Origin: JABDCD01 sp964469525
GTDB lineage: Bacteria > Pseudomonadota > Alphaproteobacteria > Rickettsiales > SXRF01
NCBI GenBank assembly: GCA_964469525.1
Contig: CAYXYU010000001.1
Location: 248,001-312,000 of the forward strand
Reading direction: 5' to 3'
Length of the DNA stretch: 64,000 bases
Below are positions 10,295-18,338 of the stretch, in pieces. The translations under genes and the position numbers were made by a program. The notes beneath the pieces are model-generated. The model was not told the origin of the DNA and ran no database searches. It saw only the letters and a program-made list of their open reading frames with translations. The stretch's first letter is position 1, and the number at the start of each line of letters is the position of its first letter.

Positions 10295-10609
10295 ATGGAC
10301 ACGCATTACCAGAAACTCGCCAGGGATTTCATGGATTTGTGGCAGAAACAGGTCTCTGCCGTGGTAAGCGACCGGCAGTTCATCCAGGCGATGCTGGAGA
10401 TGTTCCAAACCATGCAGCCAGGCGTCCATGACCCCAAATCCACTACCACCTCTTCCCACTCTGCCGCTGCAGCTGATGCTGACCCTGGGATGCTGGCTGA
10501 GCTCGCCTTTCGCGTTGCGATGTGTGAACAGCGGCTGGCCGTCCTCGAAGGACAGGCAGGGAAACCCACTGGAAAAAGCGGTCGTGGAGGAAGCAGGAAA
10601 CCGCGCTAG
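10295..10609 (+). CDS. Small PhaE-like / PHA synthase accessory protein
   Basis: A 104-residue protein. An amphipathic N-terminal region (YQKLARDFMDLWQKQVSAVV, FIQAMLEMFQTMQ) is followed by an Ala/Ser/Asp linker, a short coiled-coil-like segment (FRVAMCEQRLAVLE) and a basic Gly/Ser/Lys tail. This layout resembles a much-shortened PhaE or phasin-like subunit, and it overlaps the start of the synthase gene, so co-translation is likely. True PhaE subunits are several times longer; the assignment rests on context and layout, not on a conserved motif. Confidence 0.55.
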   Translation: MDTHYQKLARDFMDLWQKQVSAVVSDRQFIQAMLEMFQTMQPGVHDPKSTTTSSHSAAAADADPGMLAELAFRVAMCEQRLAVLEGQAGKPTGKSGRGGSRKPR

Positions 10610-11612
10610 GAACCTGCTCTCCGGGTTATTGCGTTATGTCGATGTACCCTACGCGCGGCAGGTGGCCGAGCCGCCGGCGGTGTGGCGGAAGGGCAATGCG
10701 CGGCTGCTGGATTATGGCGCGAGCCCTTCCGCTTCCGATGTTGCGCGGCCTGTTGTGCTCTTTATTCCCTCACTCATTAACCGCTACTATATCCTCGATC
10801 TCGAGGAGGAGCGCAGCCTGCTGCGTTTCCTGGCGCGGCAAGGCCATTATCCGCTGGTACTGGACTGGGGAGCGCCCGGCGAGTCCGAGAAGGACTTTGG
10901 TGCTGAAGAATACCTCACGCAGATACTGCTTCCCGTAATTGAATTCCTTGCCCATGCCGCCGGCCGGCCGATTACGCTCGTCGGTTATTGCATGGGAGGG
11001 GTGCTGGCGCTGGCCGCGGCGCAGCTGGCGAAGCATCGCGTAGGTGCACTGGCGCTGCTGGCCACGCCATGGGACTTCCACTGCAAGGAGTTCAAGCCGT
11101 TCGTAGTGGAGGAACGGTGGTTGCCGATGATCGAATCGCTGATCGCACAGCGGGGCACCCTGCCCGCCGATGTCATCCAGTCGCTGTTCTACATGACCGA
11201 TCCGTGGGTGTTCGAGCAGAAATTCCGCCGCTTTGCCGGAATGGCCGAAGGCGGCCGCGAGGCGCAGGATTTCGTCGCTTTGGAACGCTGGGTCAATGAC
11301 GGTGTACCGATGACGGCAAATGTGGCGCGCGACTGCCTGATCGGCTGGGCGCAGCAAAATCATTTGGCGATTGGCGGTTGGCAGTTGGCAGGTGAAAATA
11401 TTAACCCGAAAATAATCAAGGTGCCAACCTTCATTGCCATTCCGAAGAATGACCATGTGGTGCCGACGGATTGTGCCATGCCACTTGCCGCCGCCATGCC
11501 GGAAGCCGAGGTGATCCATCCATCCAGTGGGCATGTCGGCATGATCGTCGGCCGCCGCGCGGAAAAGGAGTTATGGCGCCCACTGGCGGAGTGGATTGTA
11601 CGAACGTCATAA
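10584..11612 (+). CDS. phaC: Poly(3-hydroxyalkanoate) synthase, PhaC-like (class III type)
   Basis: A synthase of about 342 residues with an alpha/beta-hydrolase fold that polymerises hydroxyacyl-CoA on granules. The nucleophile box has cysteine in place of serine (GYCMGG, about C136), the synthase hallmark. The catalytic Asp region is KNDHVVP and the catalytic His is in SSGHVGM near the C-terminus. VLFIPSLINRYYILDL is also typical. The size and the small upstream partner suggest a class III (PhaC plus PhaE) enzyme. The frame is open from 10428. GTG 10584, overlapping the upstream gene by 26 bases, is a best guess for the start; an upstream ATG would create a long overlap. Confidence 0.85.
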   Translation: MEEAGNRARNLLSGLLRYVDVPYARQVAEPPAVWRKGNARLLDYGASPSASDVARPVVLFIPSLINRYYILDLEEERSLLRFLARQGHYPLVLDWGAPGESEKDFGAEEYLTQILLPVIEFLAHAAGRPITLVGYCMGGVLALAAAQLAKHRVGALALLATPWDFHCKEFKPFVVEERWLPMIESLIAQRGTLPADVIQSLFYMTDPWVFEQKFRRFAGMAEGGREAQDFVALERWVNDGVPMTANVARDCLIGWAQQNHLAIGGWQLAGENINPKIIKVPTFIAIPKNDHVVPTDCAMPLAAAMPEAEVIHPSSGHVGMIVGRRAEKELWRPLAEWIVRTS

Positions 11613-11641
11613 AACTGTAACAGGAATTTCCAAAACCGCCC

Positions 11642-11657
11642 GCTATAGTGACGGCAT
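11642..11657 (+). promoter_or_regulatory. Possible promoter -10 motif; transcript could be leaderless
   Basis: GCTATAGTGACGGCAT matches the motif at 8181-8196 except for one base. TATAGT lies at 11644-11649, so transcription would begin at or next to the ATG at 11656, implying a leaderless mRNA. No strong -35 is visible. Confidence 0.3.
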
Positions 11658-12549
11658 GAGTGAAGAGGAGCTCTTCCAACCGGGGCGTTTTTCCCGTCGT
11701 AAATTTCTGGCTGCTGCCGGAGGGATGGTTGCCGCCGGCGGCGTTGCGGCGTGGCGCGCCAGGGATGTAAAGCCGATATTCTCTTCCTCTTTTGCGGATT
11801 CAGCTTCTACTATCTCTACAGTTCCGCCGCTTCCTTCCTATGCGGGCGATAGCATTGCAGATTACAAGACCCGCTATCAAAGATTCAATGACACCATTGA
11901 TATCGCATTAAACGAACTGCGTATCGTACTGGAGGGGTTCAAGGATGGCGGTCTGGCGTTGCAGCAGGGCGTAGACATTCGCTTCCGTTCCTGCGACGGA
12001 AAAGACGAATGTTATGCCACTCTAAATGCCACCCCTACTGAGCGCATTTATTTGACGGCTCTCCCCGCGACGATTAATGCGTACCGCGATCTGATTCGCG
12101 CGCGTGCCTGCATCGATGATACGACATTTCAGGCTGAAGAATTAATAGAAGTTCCGACTGGAGGAGCTTTTATCGACTATATTCAGCCGAAGCTGAAACT
12201 CGATCCCTCTAAAATGGAGCTCGGAGAACAGGAAAAATCCGAGCTGCATCTTATGGGACAGCATATTTACTATGCCATTTGCGCCAGCAGCGGTATTCAT
12301 CCGAAGTTGAGCGAAGATGATCAGGAGGAAATGCAGAAATGGGTGCGCGCTCAGCGGCTGGAGGAACAGCCCTCCATAATTTTCAAGCGCAACATTGCCT
12401 TTCGCCTGAAGATGTCGGATGTGCTGGATACCCCATCCTGGCTTCCGGATTTTACAATCCCTGCCACTGCAACGACCGTTCCGTTTACCATTACCATAGA
12501 AAAATCTCCCGGGCGGGAACGCGCCGCTGCCACTGCGATGATTCGCTGA
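11656..12549 (+). CDS. Tat-exported protein of unknown function in the pha locus
   Basis: A 297-residue protein whose N-terminus carries a twin-arginine signal: FSRRKFLAAAGG followed by a hydrophobic Ala/Gly/Val stretch. It is likely folded in the cytoplasm and exported or anchored in the membrane. The mature part has no motif I recognise. It is rich in helices, with one cysteine pair region (RSCDGKDECYATLN) and further cysteines (RACIDD, YYAICASS). It lies between phaC and phaA on the same strand, but with a 173-base gap to phaA. Its base composition is slightly more AT-rich than the pha genes. A link with PHB is suggested only by position. Confidence 0.7.
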   Translation: MSEEELFQPGRFSRRKFLAAAGGMVAAGGVAAWRARDVKPIFSSSFADSASTISTVPPLPSYAGDSIADYKTRYQRFNDTIDIALNELRIVLEGFKDGGLALQQGVDIRFRSCDGKDECYATLNATPTERIYLTALPATINAYRDLIRARACIDDTTFQAEELIEVPTGGAFIDYIQPKLKLDPSKMELGEQEKSELHLMGQHIYYAICASSGIHPKLSEDDQEEMQKWVRAQRLEEQPSIIFKRNIAFRLKMSDVLDTPSWLPDFTIPATATTVPFTITIEKSPGRERAAATAMIR

Positions 12550-12638
12550 TTTTGCAGTGCAGCAAAACGGCGGATCCCGCAGCAAAAATACTGGACAATT
12601 AATGGTGGTCCCCCTACATACAGGGTTTCCGTTTTCCT

Positions 12639-12704
12639 GTCGTTCTAAGGCGAAGCCGAAGAAATTTTTTCAACACAGATCTTTTTTGCTGCGCCTGGAA
12701 TGAC
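12639..12704. repeat. Degenerate palindromic repeat upstream of phaA
   Basis: Starts GTCGTTCTAAGGCGAAGCCG and ends with GCGCCTGGAATGAC. The ends pair imperfectly, as in decayed GTCATTCTGAGG-type REP pairs. It occupies most of the gap between the Tat protein and phaA. Confidence 0.6.
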
Positions 12705-12722
12705 AAACAGAAGGATACTCAC

Positions 12723-13907
12723 ATGACGAACGAAAATGATGTGGTCATTGTCGGCGCGGTGCGCACGCCGATCGGCAGTTTCAACGGTTCCTTAAGCACC
12801 CTGGCGGCACACAAGCTCGGCGAAGCGGTGATCAAGGAAATCCTCAAGCGCACCAATGTGTCTGGCGCGGATGTTTCGGAAGTCATTCTTGGCCAGATTC
12901 TTACTGCCCATTGCGGCCCTAACCCGGCGCGCATTGCCTCGCTCGAAGCGGGTGTGCCCAAGGAAACTCCGGCCTGGCTAGTCAACCAGCTGTGCGGTTC
13001 CGGGCTGCGCGCGGTCTGCTTGGGCTATCAGGCGATTAAAAATGGCGACTCCAGCATTGTCATCGCCGGCGGTCAGGAAAGCATGAGCCAGTCGCCGCAT
13101 GCCATCCCGCTGCGTACCGGCGTCAAAATGGGCCCGGCCACCATGGTCGACACCATGCTGTATGACGCGCTGGTCGATCCATTCCATAACGTGCATATGG
13201 GTAACACGGCGGAGAATATTGCCAAGAAGTTCAACATATCCCGGCAGGAGCAGGATGAGTTCGCGCTCGCTTCGCAGCAAAAAGCCGCCACGGCGATTAA
13301 GGAAGGCAAATTCAAGTCCCAGATCGTGCCGATCGTTATTAAAACGAAGAAAGGCGAGACGGTTGTCGAGAACGATGAAGGCCCACGCGGCGACACGACG
13401 CTGGAAGGGTTGGCCAAACTGAAACCAGCTTTCGACAAAGAAGGGACGGTCACAGCCGGCAATTCCTCGAGCATCAATGACGGTGCGGCAGTGGTGATGC
13501 TGATGACCAGAAAGGAGGCCGACAAGCGCGGCCTGAAACCGCTGGCGACCATCCGCTCCTGGGCGCATGCCGGCGTCGATCCGGCCATCATGGGCACCGG
13601 TCCCATCCCGGCCACGCGGAAGGCGCTTGAGAAAGCGGGCTGGACGATTAAAGACCTCGATCTGATTGAAGCCAATGAGGCGTTCGCGGCGCAGGCCATT
13701 TCCGTCAACCGGGAACTGGGCTGGGATTTAAAGAAAGTGAACATCCATGGCGGTGCCGTTGCGCTAGGACATCCGGTAGGGGCTTCCGGCGCGCGCGTGC
13801 TGACTACCCTCCTCTATGCTATGCAGGAACGCGATGCGAAGAAGGGTATCGCCACGCTGTGCATCGGCGGTGGCATGGGTGTAGCAATGTGTGTGGAAAG
13901 AGTTTAA
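12723..13907 (+). CDS. phaA: Acetyl-CoA acetyltransferase (beta-ketothiolase)
   Basis: A 394-residue thiolase that condenses two acetyl-CoA to acetoacetyl-CoA, the first step of PHB synthesis. The acyl-enzyme cysteine is at about C91 (NQLCGSGLRAV). The catalytic GHPVGASGAR (His) and the C-terminal LCIGGGMGVA (Cys base) are present, as is NEAFAAQA. The length is standard for a biosynthetic tetrameric thiolase. ATG 12723 follows AGAAGGAT. A family A repeat separates it from phaB, and the two probably act together. Confidence 0.95.
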   Translation: MTNENDVVIVGAVRTPIGSFNGSLSTLAAHKLGEAVIKEILKRTNVSGADVSEVILGQILTAHCGPNPARIASLEAGVPKETPAWLVNQLCGSGLRAVCLGYQAIKNGDSSIVIAGGQESMSQSPHAIPLRTGVKMGPATMVDTMLYDALVDPFHNVHMGNTAENIAKKFNISRQEQDEFALASQQKAATAIKEGKFKSQIVPIVIKTKKGETVVENDEGPRGDTTLEGLAKLKPAFDKEGTVTAGNSSSINDGAAVVMLMTRKEADKRGLKPLATIRSWAHAGVDPAIMGTGPIPATRKALEKAGWTIKDLDLIEANEAFAAQAISVNRELGWDLKKVNIHGGAVALGHPVGASGARVLTTLLYAMQERDAKKGIATLCIGGGMGVAMCVERV

Positions 13908-13910
13908 TCC

Positions 13911-14006
13911 GTCATCACCCGAATCGCGATAGCGATTCTAGGGTGATCCAGTTCATTATATAGACTGGATTCCCCTAGAATTTGCTTCGCAAAGTCGGGG
14001 AATGAC
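13911..14006. repeat. Palindromic repeat, family A (opposite orientation to 9534)
   Basis: Begins GTCATCACCCGAATCGCGAT and ends TCGGGGAATGAC, with inner arms pairing through GGTGATCCAG/CTGGATTCCCC. It starts three bases after the phaA stop and ends shortly before the phaB ribosome-binding site. Confidence 0.92.
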
Positions 14007-14027
14007 GAATAAAAATTGGAGAAAATA

Positions 14028-14753
14028 ATGAGTCGAATAGCGTTAGTCACCGGTGGTACAAGAGGCATCGGCGCGGCCATCTCGATAGCGCTTAAGAACG
14101 CGGGTTATAAGGTTGCCGTGAATTACGCCTCGCGCGATGATGCCGCCCGGGATTTCGTCAAGGTTACCGGTATCCCCGCCTATAAGTGGGATATCAGCGA
14201 TTTCGATGCCTGTAAGCAAGGTATCAAAATGATTTCGGAGGAACTGGACGGGCCGATTGATGTGCTGGTCAATAATGCTGGCATTACCCGCGACGGCGCT
14301 ATGCACAAGATGAACCCGGAGAACTGGGAGGCGGTCATCCAGACCAACCTCAATTCTTGCTTCTACATGACGCGCTGCGTCATCGACTCGATGCGCGAGC
14401 GCAAGTTCGGCCGCATCATCAATATCAGCTCGATGAATGGCCAGCTCGGCCAGTTCGGCCAGACCAACTATTCGGCTGCCAAGGCGGGTATTTTCGGCTT
14501 TACGAAAGCGCTGGCGCGCGAAACGGCGGCGAAGGGCATCACGGTCAACTGCGTTGCTCCGGGCTATATCGAGACCGACATGACCAAGGGCATCCCCGAA
14601 GATGTCATGAAGACTATCCTGGCGGGTATCCCGGTCGGCCGCATGGGTAAGCCGGAGGAAATTGCCCGCGCCGTGGTGTTCCTGGCCGACGACGACGCGG
14701 CCTTCATCACCGGCGAGACCTTGTCGATCAATGGTGGGCAGTATATGGAGTGA
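14028..14753 (+). CDS. phaB: Acetoacetyl-CoA reductase (NADPH)
   Basis: A 241-residue short-chain dehydrogenase/reductase that reduces acetoacetyl-CoA to (R)-3-hydroxybutyryl-CoA for the PHA synthase. Motifs are the cofactor loop TGGTRGIG, NNAGITRD, the catalytic ISSMNGQ (Ser) and YSAAKAG (Tyr about 148, Lys four residues later), and PGYIETDM. ATG 14028 follows TTGGAGAA at good spacing. The pha gene context and the acetoacetyl-CoA-type sequence favour PhaB over FabG. Confidence 0.92.
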   Translation: MSRIALVTGGTRGIGAAISIALKNAGYKVAVNYASRDDAARDFVKVTGIPAYKWDISDFDACKQGIKMISEELDGPIDVLVNNAGITRDGAMHKMNPENWEAVIQTNLNSCFYMTRCVIDSMRERKFGRIINISSMNGQLGQFGQTNYSAAKAGIFGFTKALARETAAKGITVNCVAPGYIETDMTKGIPEDVMKTILAGIPVGRMGKPEEIARAVVFLADDDAAFITGETLSINGGQYME

Positions 14754-14758
14754 GGGAG

Positions 14759-15382
14759 TTATTCCCTGCGCTGCCGCAAAATCGACGTTCCTTTTGCCGT
14801 ATCCAGATACTCCTCGCTTAATAAAGGATATTTTCCCCGCCAGCGCTTGATTATGGCTTTCTCGGCGTCGCGCTTGGCGTCGTCGAGCATCACCACCGCA
14901 TCGTCCGACAGCTTATGCCATAGCATCGGCAAAGCGGGGTAGCGCGCCTGCGGGTCGATGTAACCCGGCGGGCCGTCCACTACCAGCAGGTTCACGCTGC
15001 CGTCGGGAATCCTCTCGTAAGGGAAATAATACCAGGGTTGCTGCTTGGTCCCGGGAAGCGTCAGCATCTCCAGCGGGCAGTGCCATAGCTGAACGATTTC
15101 CTCCAGCCCGTGCTCCTTCAGCGCCAGCCGCGTCCGGATGTAATAATGCTCGTCATGCTCAATGGAGATCAGCCTGCCCTCCCCGCTTCTCCTAAGCGCA
15201 TGCCCGATCACCAGGGTGGAGAGGCCGCTTCCCAGCTCCAGTACCTGGCCGGGTCGTTGTTCCAGCAGGTGGGAAGCAATGATTAGCGCGAAATCGGAGG
15301 CAACCGTCCATTCATCATAGGGTGGAAGGGCCGGGGCACCTATCAGCGCCATCAGCTGCCCGTGACTGGCGTCGTCCGACAC
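14759..15382 (-). CDS. Class I SAM-dependent methyltransferase
   Basis: A 207-residue protein with a Rossmann-like methyltransferase fold. Motif I is VLELGSGLSTLVIG (about 46-59), acidic motif II is ISIEHDE, and LLVVDGPPG with VVMLDDAKR occupies the motif IV/post region. The pattern resembles small-molecule or O-methyltransferases with a VDGPPG loop. The acceptor is unknown. It begins within three bases of the serA stop, on the same strand, so it is likely translated from the serC-serA transcript. It converges with phaB, leaving only five bases between the stops. Confidence 0.8.
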   Translation of the reverse strand: MSDDASHGQLMALIGAPALPPYDEWTVASDFALIIASHLLEQRPGQVLELGSGLSTLVIGHALRRSGEGRLISIEHDEHYYIRTRLALKEHGLEEIVQLWHCPLEMLTLPGTKQQPWYYFPYERIPDGSVNLLVVDGPPGYIDPQARYPALPMLWHKLSDDAVVMLDDAKRDAEKAIIKRWRGKYPLLSEEYLDTAKGTSILRQRRE

Positions 15383-15384
15383 TG

Positions 15385-16959
15385 CTAGAACGCCAGCGCT
15401 TTGGCCTGCCGGACGCTGGGCAGGCGGGCGATTTCCGTCAGCAGCTCGGCTGATAGCGGCTGGTCCACCTCAATCAAGGCAACGGCTTCCGAGTTCTCCT
15501 CGTGGCGGCCCAAGTGGAAATTGGCGATGTTGATGCCGGACTTGCCGAGCAGCGTACCGAGATTGCCGATGAAGCCCGGCTTGTCGTCGTTGTTGACGTA
15601 GAGCATGTGCTCACCCAGTCCGGCCTCGAGCTTGATGCCATTCACTTCGACGATGCGCGGCTTGTCGGCGAACAGTGTGCCGGCGACGGTACGAATACGC
15701 TTTTCCGTAACCACCGTGATGCGGATCATGGTCTGGTAGTCACCGGTACGGCCATGGCTGGTGGCACTGACCTCGATGTTGCGCTCCTTGGCGATGACCG
15801 GCGCGTTGACCATGTTGACGGTTTCGACCTGCGGCGCAAGCAGGCCTTTCAGCGCCACGGCGGTCAGCGGCTTGGTGTTGAGCCCGCCAGCCTTGCCCTC
15901 GTATTCGATCTGCACTTCGCGCAGGCCTGTCTCGGTGAGCTGCCCGGCGAAGCTGCCGAGCTGGTCGGCCAGCTGCAGGTAGGGCTTCAGCTTGGCGGAA
16001 TCCTCGGCTGACATGGAGGGGATATTGAGTGCATTGGTGACGGCGCCATTGGTTAGATAATCCGCCATCTGCTCGGCGACCTGCACCGCCACGTTCTCCT
16101 GCGCTTCAGCGGTGGATGCGCCCAGGTGCGGTGTGCAGATCACCTCTCGCATGCCGAACAGGATATTGCTTTTAGCTGGTTCCTCCTCGAACACGTCGAG
16201 CGCTGCGCCTGCCACCTGCCCGGACTCAATGGCTTCCTTAAGATCACTCTCGTTGATCAGCCCGCCGCGTGCGCAATTGATGATGCGCACGCCCTTCTTG
16301 CACATTTTCAGCGTGTTCTTATTGATGATGTTGCGGGTGGTCTCGGTCAGCGGCGTGTGCAGTGTGATGAAGTCGGCGCGCTCGAACAGCTGGTCGAGCT
16401 CGACCTTCTCGACATGCAGCGCGACAGCGCGCTCCTTCGCCAGGTACGGATCATAAGCGATGACGCGCATCTTAAGGCCCTGCGCGCGGTCGGCGACGAT
16501 CGAGCCGATATTGCCGCAGCCGATCAGCCCCAGCGTCTTGCCCGCCAGCTCGACGCCCATGAACTTGTTTTTCTCCCATTTCCCGGCGTGGGTGGAGGCG
16601 TTGGCTTCGGGAATCTGCCGGGCGAGCGCCATCAGCAGCGCAACGGCGTGCTCGGCTGTAGTTACCGAGTTGCCAAACGGCGTATTCATCACCACAATGC
16701 CGCGCGCGGTGGCGGCCGGAATGTCCACGTTGTCAACGCCGATGCCGGCGCGGCCGACGACTTTCAGCTTTTTCCCCGCGTTCAGCAAATCGGCGGTGGC
16801 CTTGGTGGCAGAGCGCACGGCCAGCCCGTCATATTCACCGATGATTTTCAGCAGCTCATCCGGCGCCAGGCCGGTTTTGACGTCGGCCTCCACCCCTTTT
16901 TGCTTAAACACATCAATGGCCTGCGGGGATAGTTTGTCGGCAATTAATACTTTGGGCAT
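15385..16959 (-). CDS. serA: D-3-phosphoglycerate dehydrogenase
   Basis: A 524-residue NAD enzyme for the first committed step of serine synthesis (3-phosphoglycerate to phosphohydroxypyruvate). It has N- and C-terminal parts of the substrate domain around an NAD domain (LGLIGCGNIGSIVADRA, about 146-162). The catalytic INCARGGLINE Arg, the Glu region and CTPHLGAST (His) are visible. It is followed by an intervening ASB domain and a C-terminal ACT domain (GFIGNLGTLLGKSGINIANF). The length is that of the long, ACT-containing form. The ribosome-binding site AAGGAG precedes ATG. It lies downstream of serC on the same strand. Confidence 0.96.
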   Translation of the reverse strand: MPKVLIADKLSPQAIDVFKQKGVEADVKTGLAPDELLKIIGEYDGLAVRSATKATADLLNAGKKLKVVGRAGIGVDNVDIPAATARGIVVMNTPFGNSVTTAEHAVALLMALARQIPEANASTHAGKWEKNKFMGVELAGKTLGLIGCGNIGSIVADRAQGLKMRVIAYDPYLAKERAVALHVEKVELDQLFERADFITLHTPLTETTRNIINKNTLKMCKKGVRIINCARGGLINESDLKEAIESGQVAGAALDVFEEEPAKSNILFGMREVICTPHLGASTAEAQENVAVQVAEQMADYLTNGAVTNALNIPSMSAEDSAKLKPYLQLADQLGSFAGQLTETGLREVQIEYEGKAGGLNTKPLTAVALKGLLAPQVETVNMVNAPVIAKERNIEVSATSHGRTGDYQTMIRITVVTEKRIRTVAGTLFADKPRIVEVNGIKLEAGLGEHMLYVNNDDKPGFIGNLGTLLGKSGINIANFHLGRHEENSEAVALIEVDQPLSAELLTEIARLPSVRQAKALAF

Positions 16960-17008
16960 AGTCTTTCTCCTTACTTTTTATTGGGGAGGATTGAAAAATA
17001 ATATTTGA

Positions 17009-18172
17009 TCAGGCCGCCTTGGCTGCGCCGGTTTTGACCTCGGCCCAGGCCCAGTCGAGCCAAGGGAACAAGGCTTCGAGATCGGAAGTTTCAACCGTCG
17101 CGCCGCCCCATAGGCGCAAGCCTGGCGGGGCGTCGCGGTAGGAGCCGATGTCATAGGCGACGCCTTCTTTCTCCAGCAGCGACGCGATTTTTTTTGCGGC
17201 TTCGGTCTGGGCATCAGGCGAAAGCCCCATGAACCAGGCATCGATGATTTTGAGGCAGATCGAGGTGCAGGAGCGGATCGCTGGGTCCTCGACCAGGAAA
17301 CCGGCCCAGGCGGATTGATTCGCCCAGCGGGTGACGGCGGCGAGATTGGCCTGCGAGCGCTTCACCAGCCCGTTCAGGCTGCCGTTCATCTCCGCCCATT
17401 TCAGCGCATCGAGTACGTCCTCGACGGCCAGCATGGAGGGGGTGTTGATGGTTTCACCCTTGAAAATGCCTTCGATCAGCTGCCCGTTCTTGGTCATCTG
17501 GAACAGCTTCGGCAGCGGCCAAGGGGGCGTGTAGCCGGTCAAGCGCTCCACCGCGCGCGGGCTTAGGGCCAGCATGCCGTGCGCCGCCTCGCTGCCCAGC
17601 ACCTTCTGCCAGGACCAGGTGACGACGTCGAGCTTGTCCCAAGGCAGGTTCATGGCAAAGACGGCCGAGGTGGCGTCGCAGATGGCAAGGCCCTTGCGGT
17701 CGGCAGCGATCCAGTCGCCGTTCGGGACGCAGACGCCGGAGGTGGTGCCGTTCCAGGCGAAAACCACGTCATTATCCCAATTGACTTTCGAGAGATCGGG
17801 AATCTGACCGTAGTCGGCCTTATAAATATTCAGCTTTTCCAGCTTGAGCTGGTTCTTGCAGTCGGAGGCCCAGCCGGAGCTGAAGCTCTCCCAGGCCAGC
17901 ACGTCCACCCCGCGTGGACCGAGCAGCGACCACAGCGCCATCTCCACCGCGCCGGTATCCGATGCCGGGACGATGCCCAGCCGGTAATCCGCCGGCATAC
18001 CCAGCACGCGACGGCTGCGGTCAATAACTTCAGCCAGTTTCGCCTTCCCGCGCTTGCCGCGGTGCGACATGCCGAGCACGGCATCCTTCAGATGGTCGAG
18101 CGACCAGCCGGGGCGCTTGGCGCAGGGGCCGGAAGAGAAACGGGGATTTTTGGGGATTCTGGTCGGTTTCAT
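17009..18172 (-). CDS. serC: Phosphoserine aminotransferase
   Basis: A 387-residue PLP enzyme that converts 3-phosphohydroxypyruvate to phosphoserine with glutamate. It is the long alphaproteobacterial/archaeal-like form: N-terminal NPRFSSGPCAKRPGW, the phosphate-binding region SDTGAVEMALWSLLG, and the PLP lysine in WSWQKVLGSEAAHG. It forms an operon with serA 49 bases downstream. The upstream 67 bases could hold a leader RNA, since serC in this class often has one, but I could not recognise a defined structure. Confidence 0.95.
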   Translation of the reverse strand: MKPTRIPKNPRFSSGPCAKRPGWSLDHLKDAVLGMSHRGKRGKAKLAEVIDRSRRVLGMPADYRLGIVPASDTGAVEMALWSLLGPRGVDVLAWESFSSGWASDCKNQLKLEKLNIYKADYGQIPDLSKVNWDNDVVFAWNGTTSGVCVPNGDWIAADRKGLAICDATSAVFAMNLPWDKLDVVTWSWQKVLGSEAAHGMLALSPRAVERLTGYTPPWPLPKLFQMTKNGQLIEGIFKGETINTPSMLAVEDVLDALKWAEMNGSLNGLVKRSQANLAAVTRWANQSAWAGFLVEDPAIRSCTSICLKIIDAWFMGLSPDAQTEAAKKIASLLEKEGVAYDIGSYRDAPPGLRLWGGATVETSDLEALFPWLDWAWAEVKTGAAKAA

Positions 18173-18242
18173 GGTTTTAAGGGGCGAGTTGGAAAGGGCT
18201 AATTATTAACGGCAAAACGCGAGGCTGGCAAAGGGTTTTTCT

Positions 18243-18338
18243 GTCATCCTGAGCGAAGAGCGCAGGCCGTAGTCGAAGGATCTTTCTTTGCCACAAGGAA
18301 GTAAGATCCTTCGACTTGCTGCGCTTGCTCAGGATGAC
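18243..18338. repeat. Palindromic repeat, family D (GTCATCCTGAGC type)
   Basis: Ends GTCATCCTGAGC and GCTCAGGATGAC are perfect inverted complements, and the inner AAGGATC/GATCCTT pairs too. The right end overlaps the 3' end of the minus-strand hydrolase gene and supplies its stop codon. Confidence 0.9.

Noticed and set aside
16126..16932. Open frame on the plus strand opposite serA
   Set aside because: Shadow of the serA codon pattern; no motif or ribosome-binding site.
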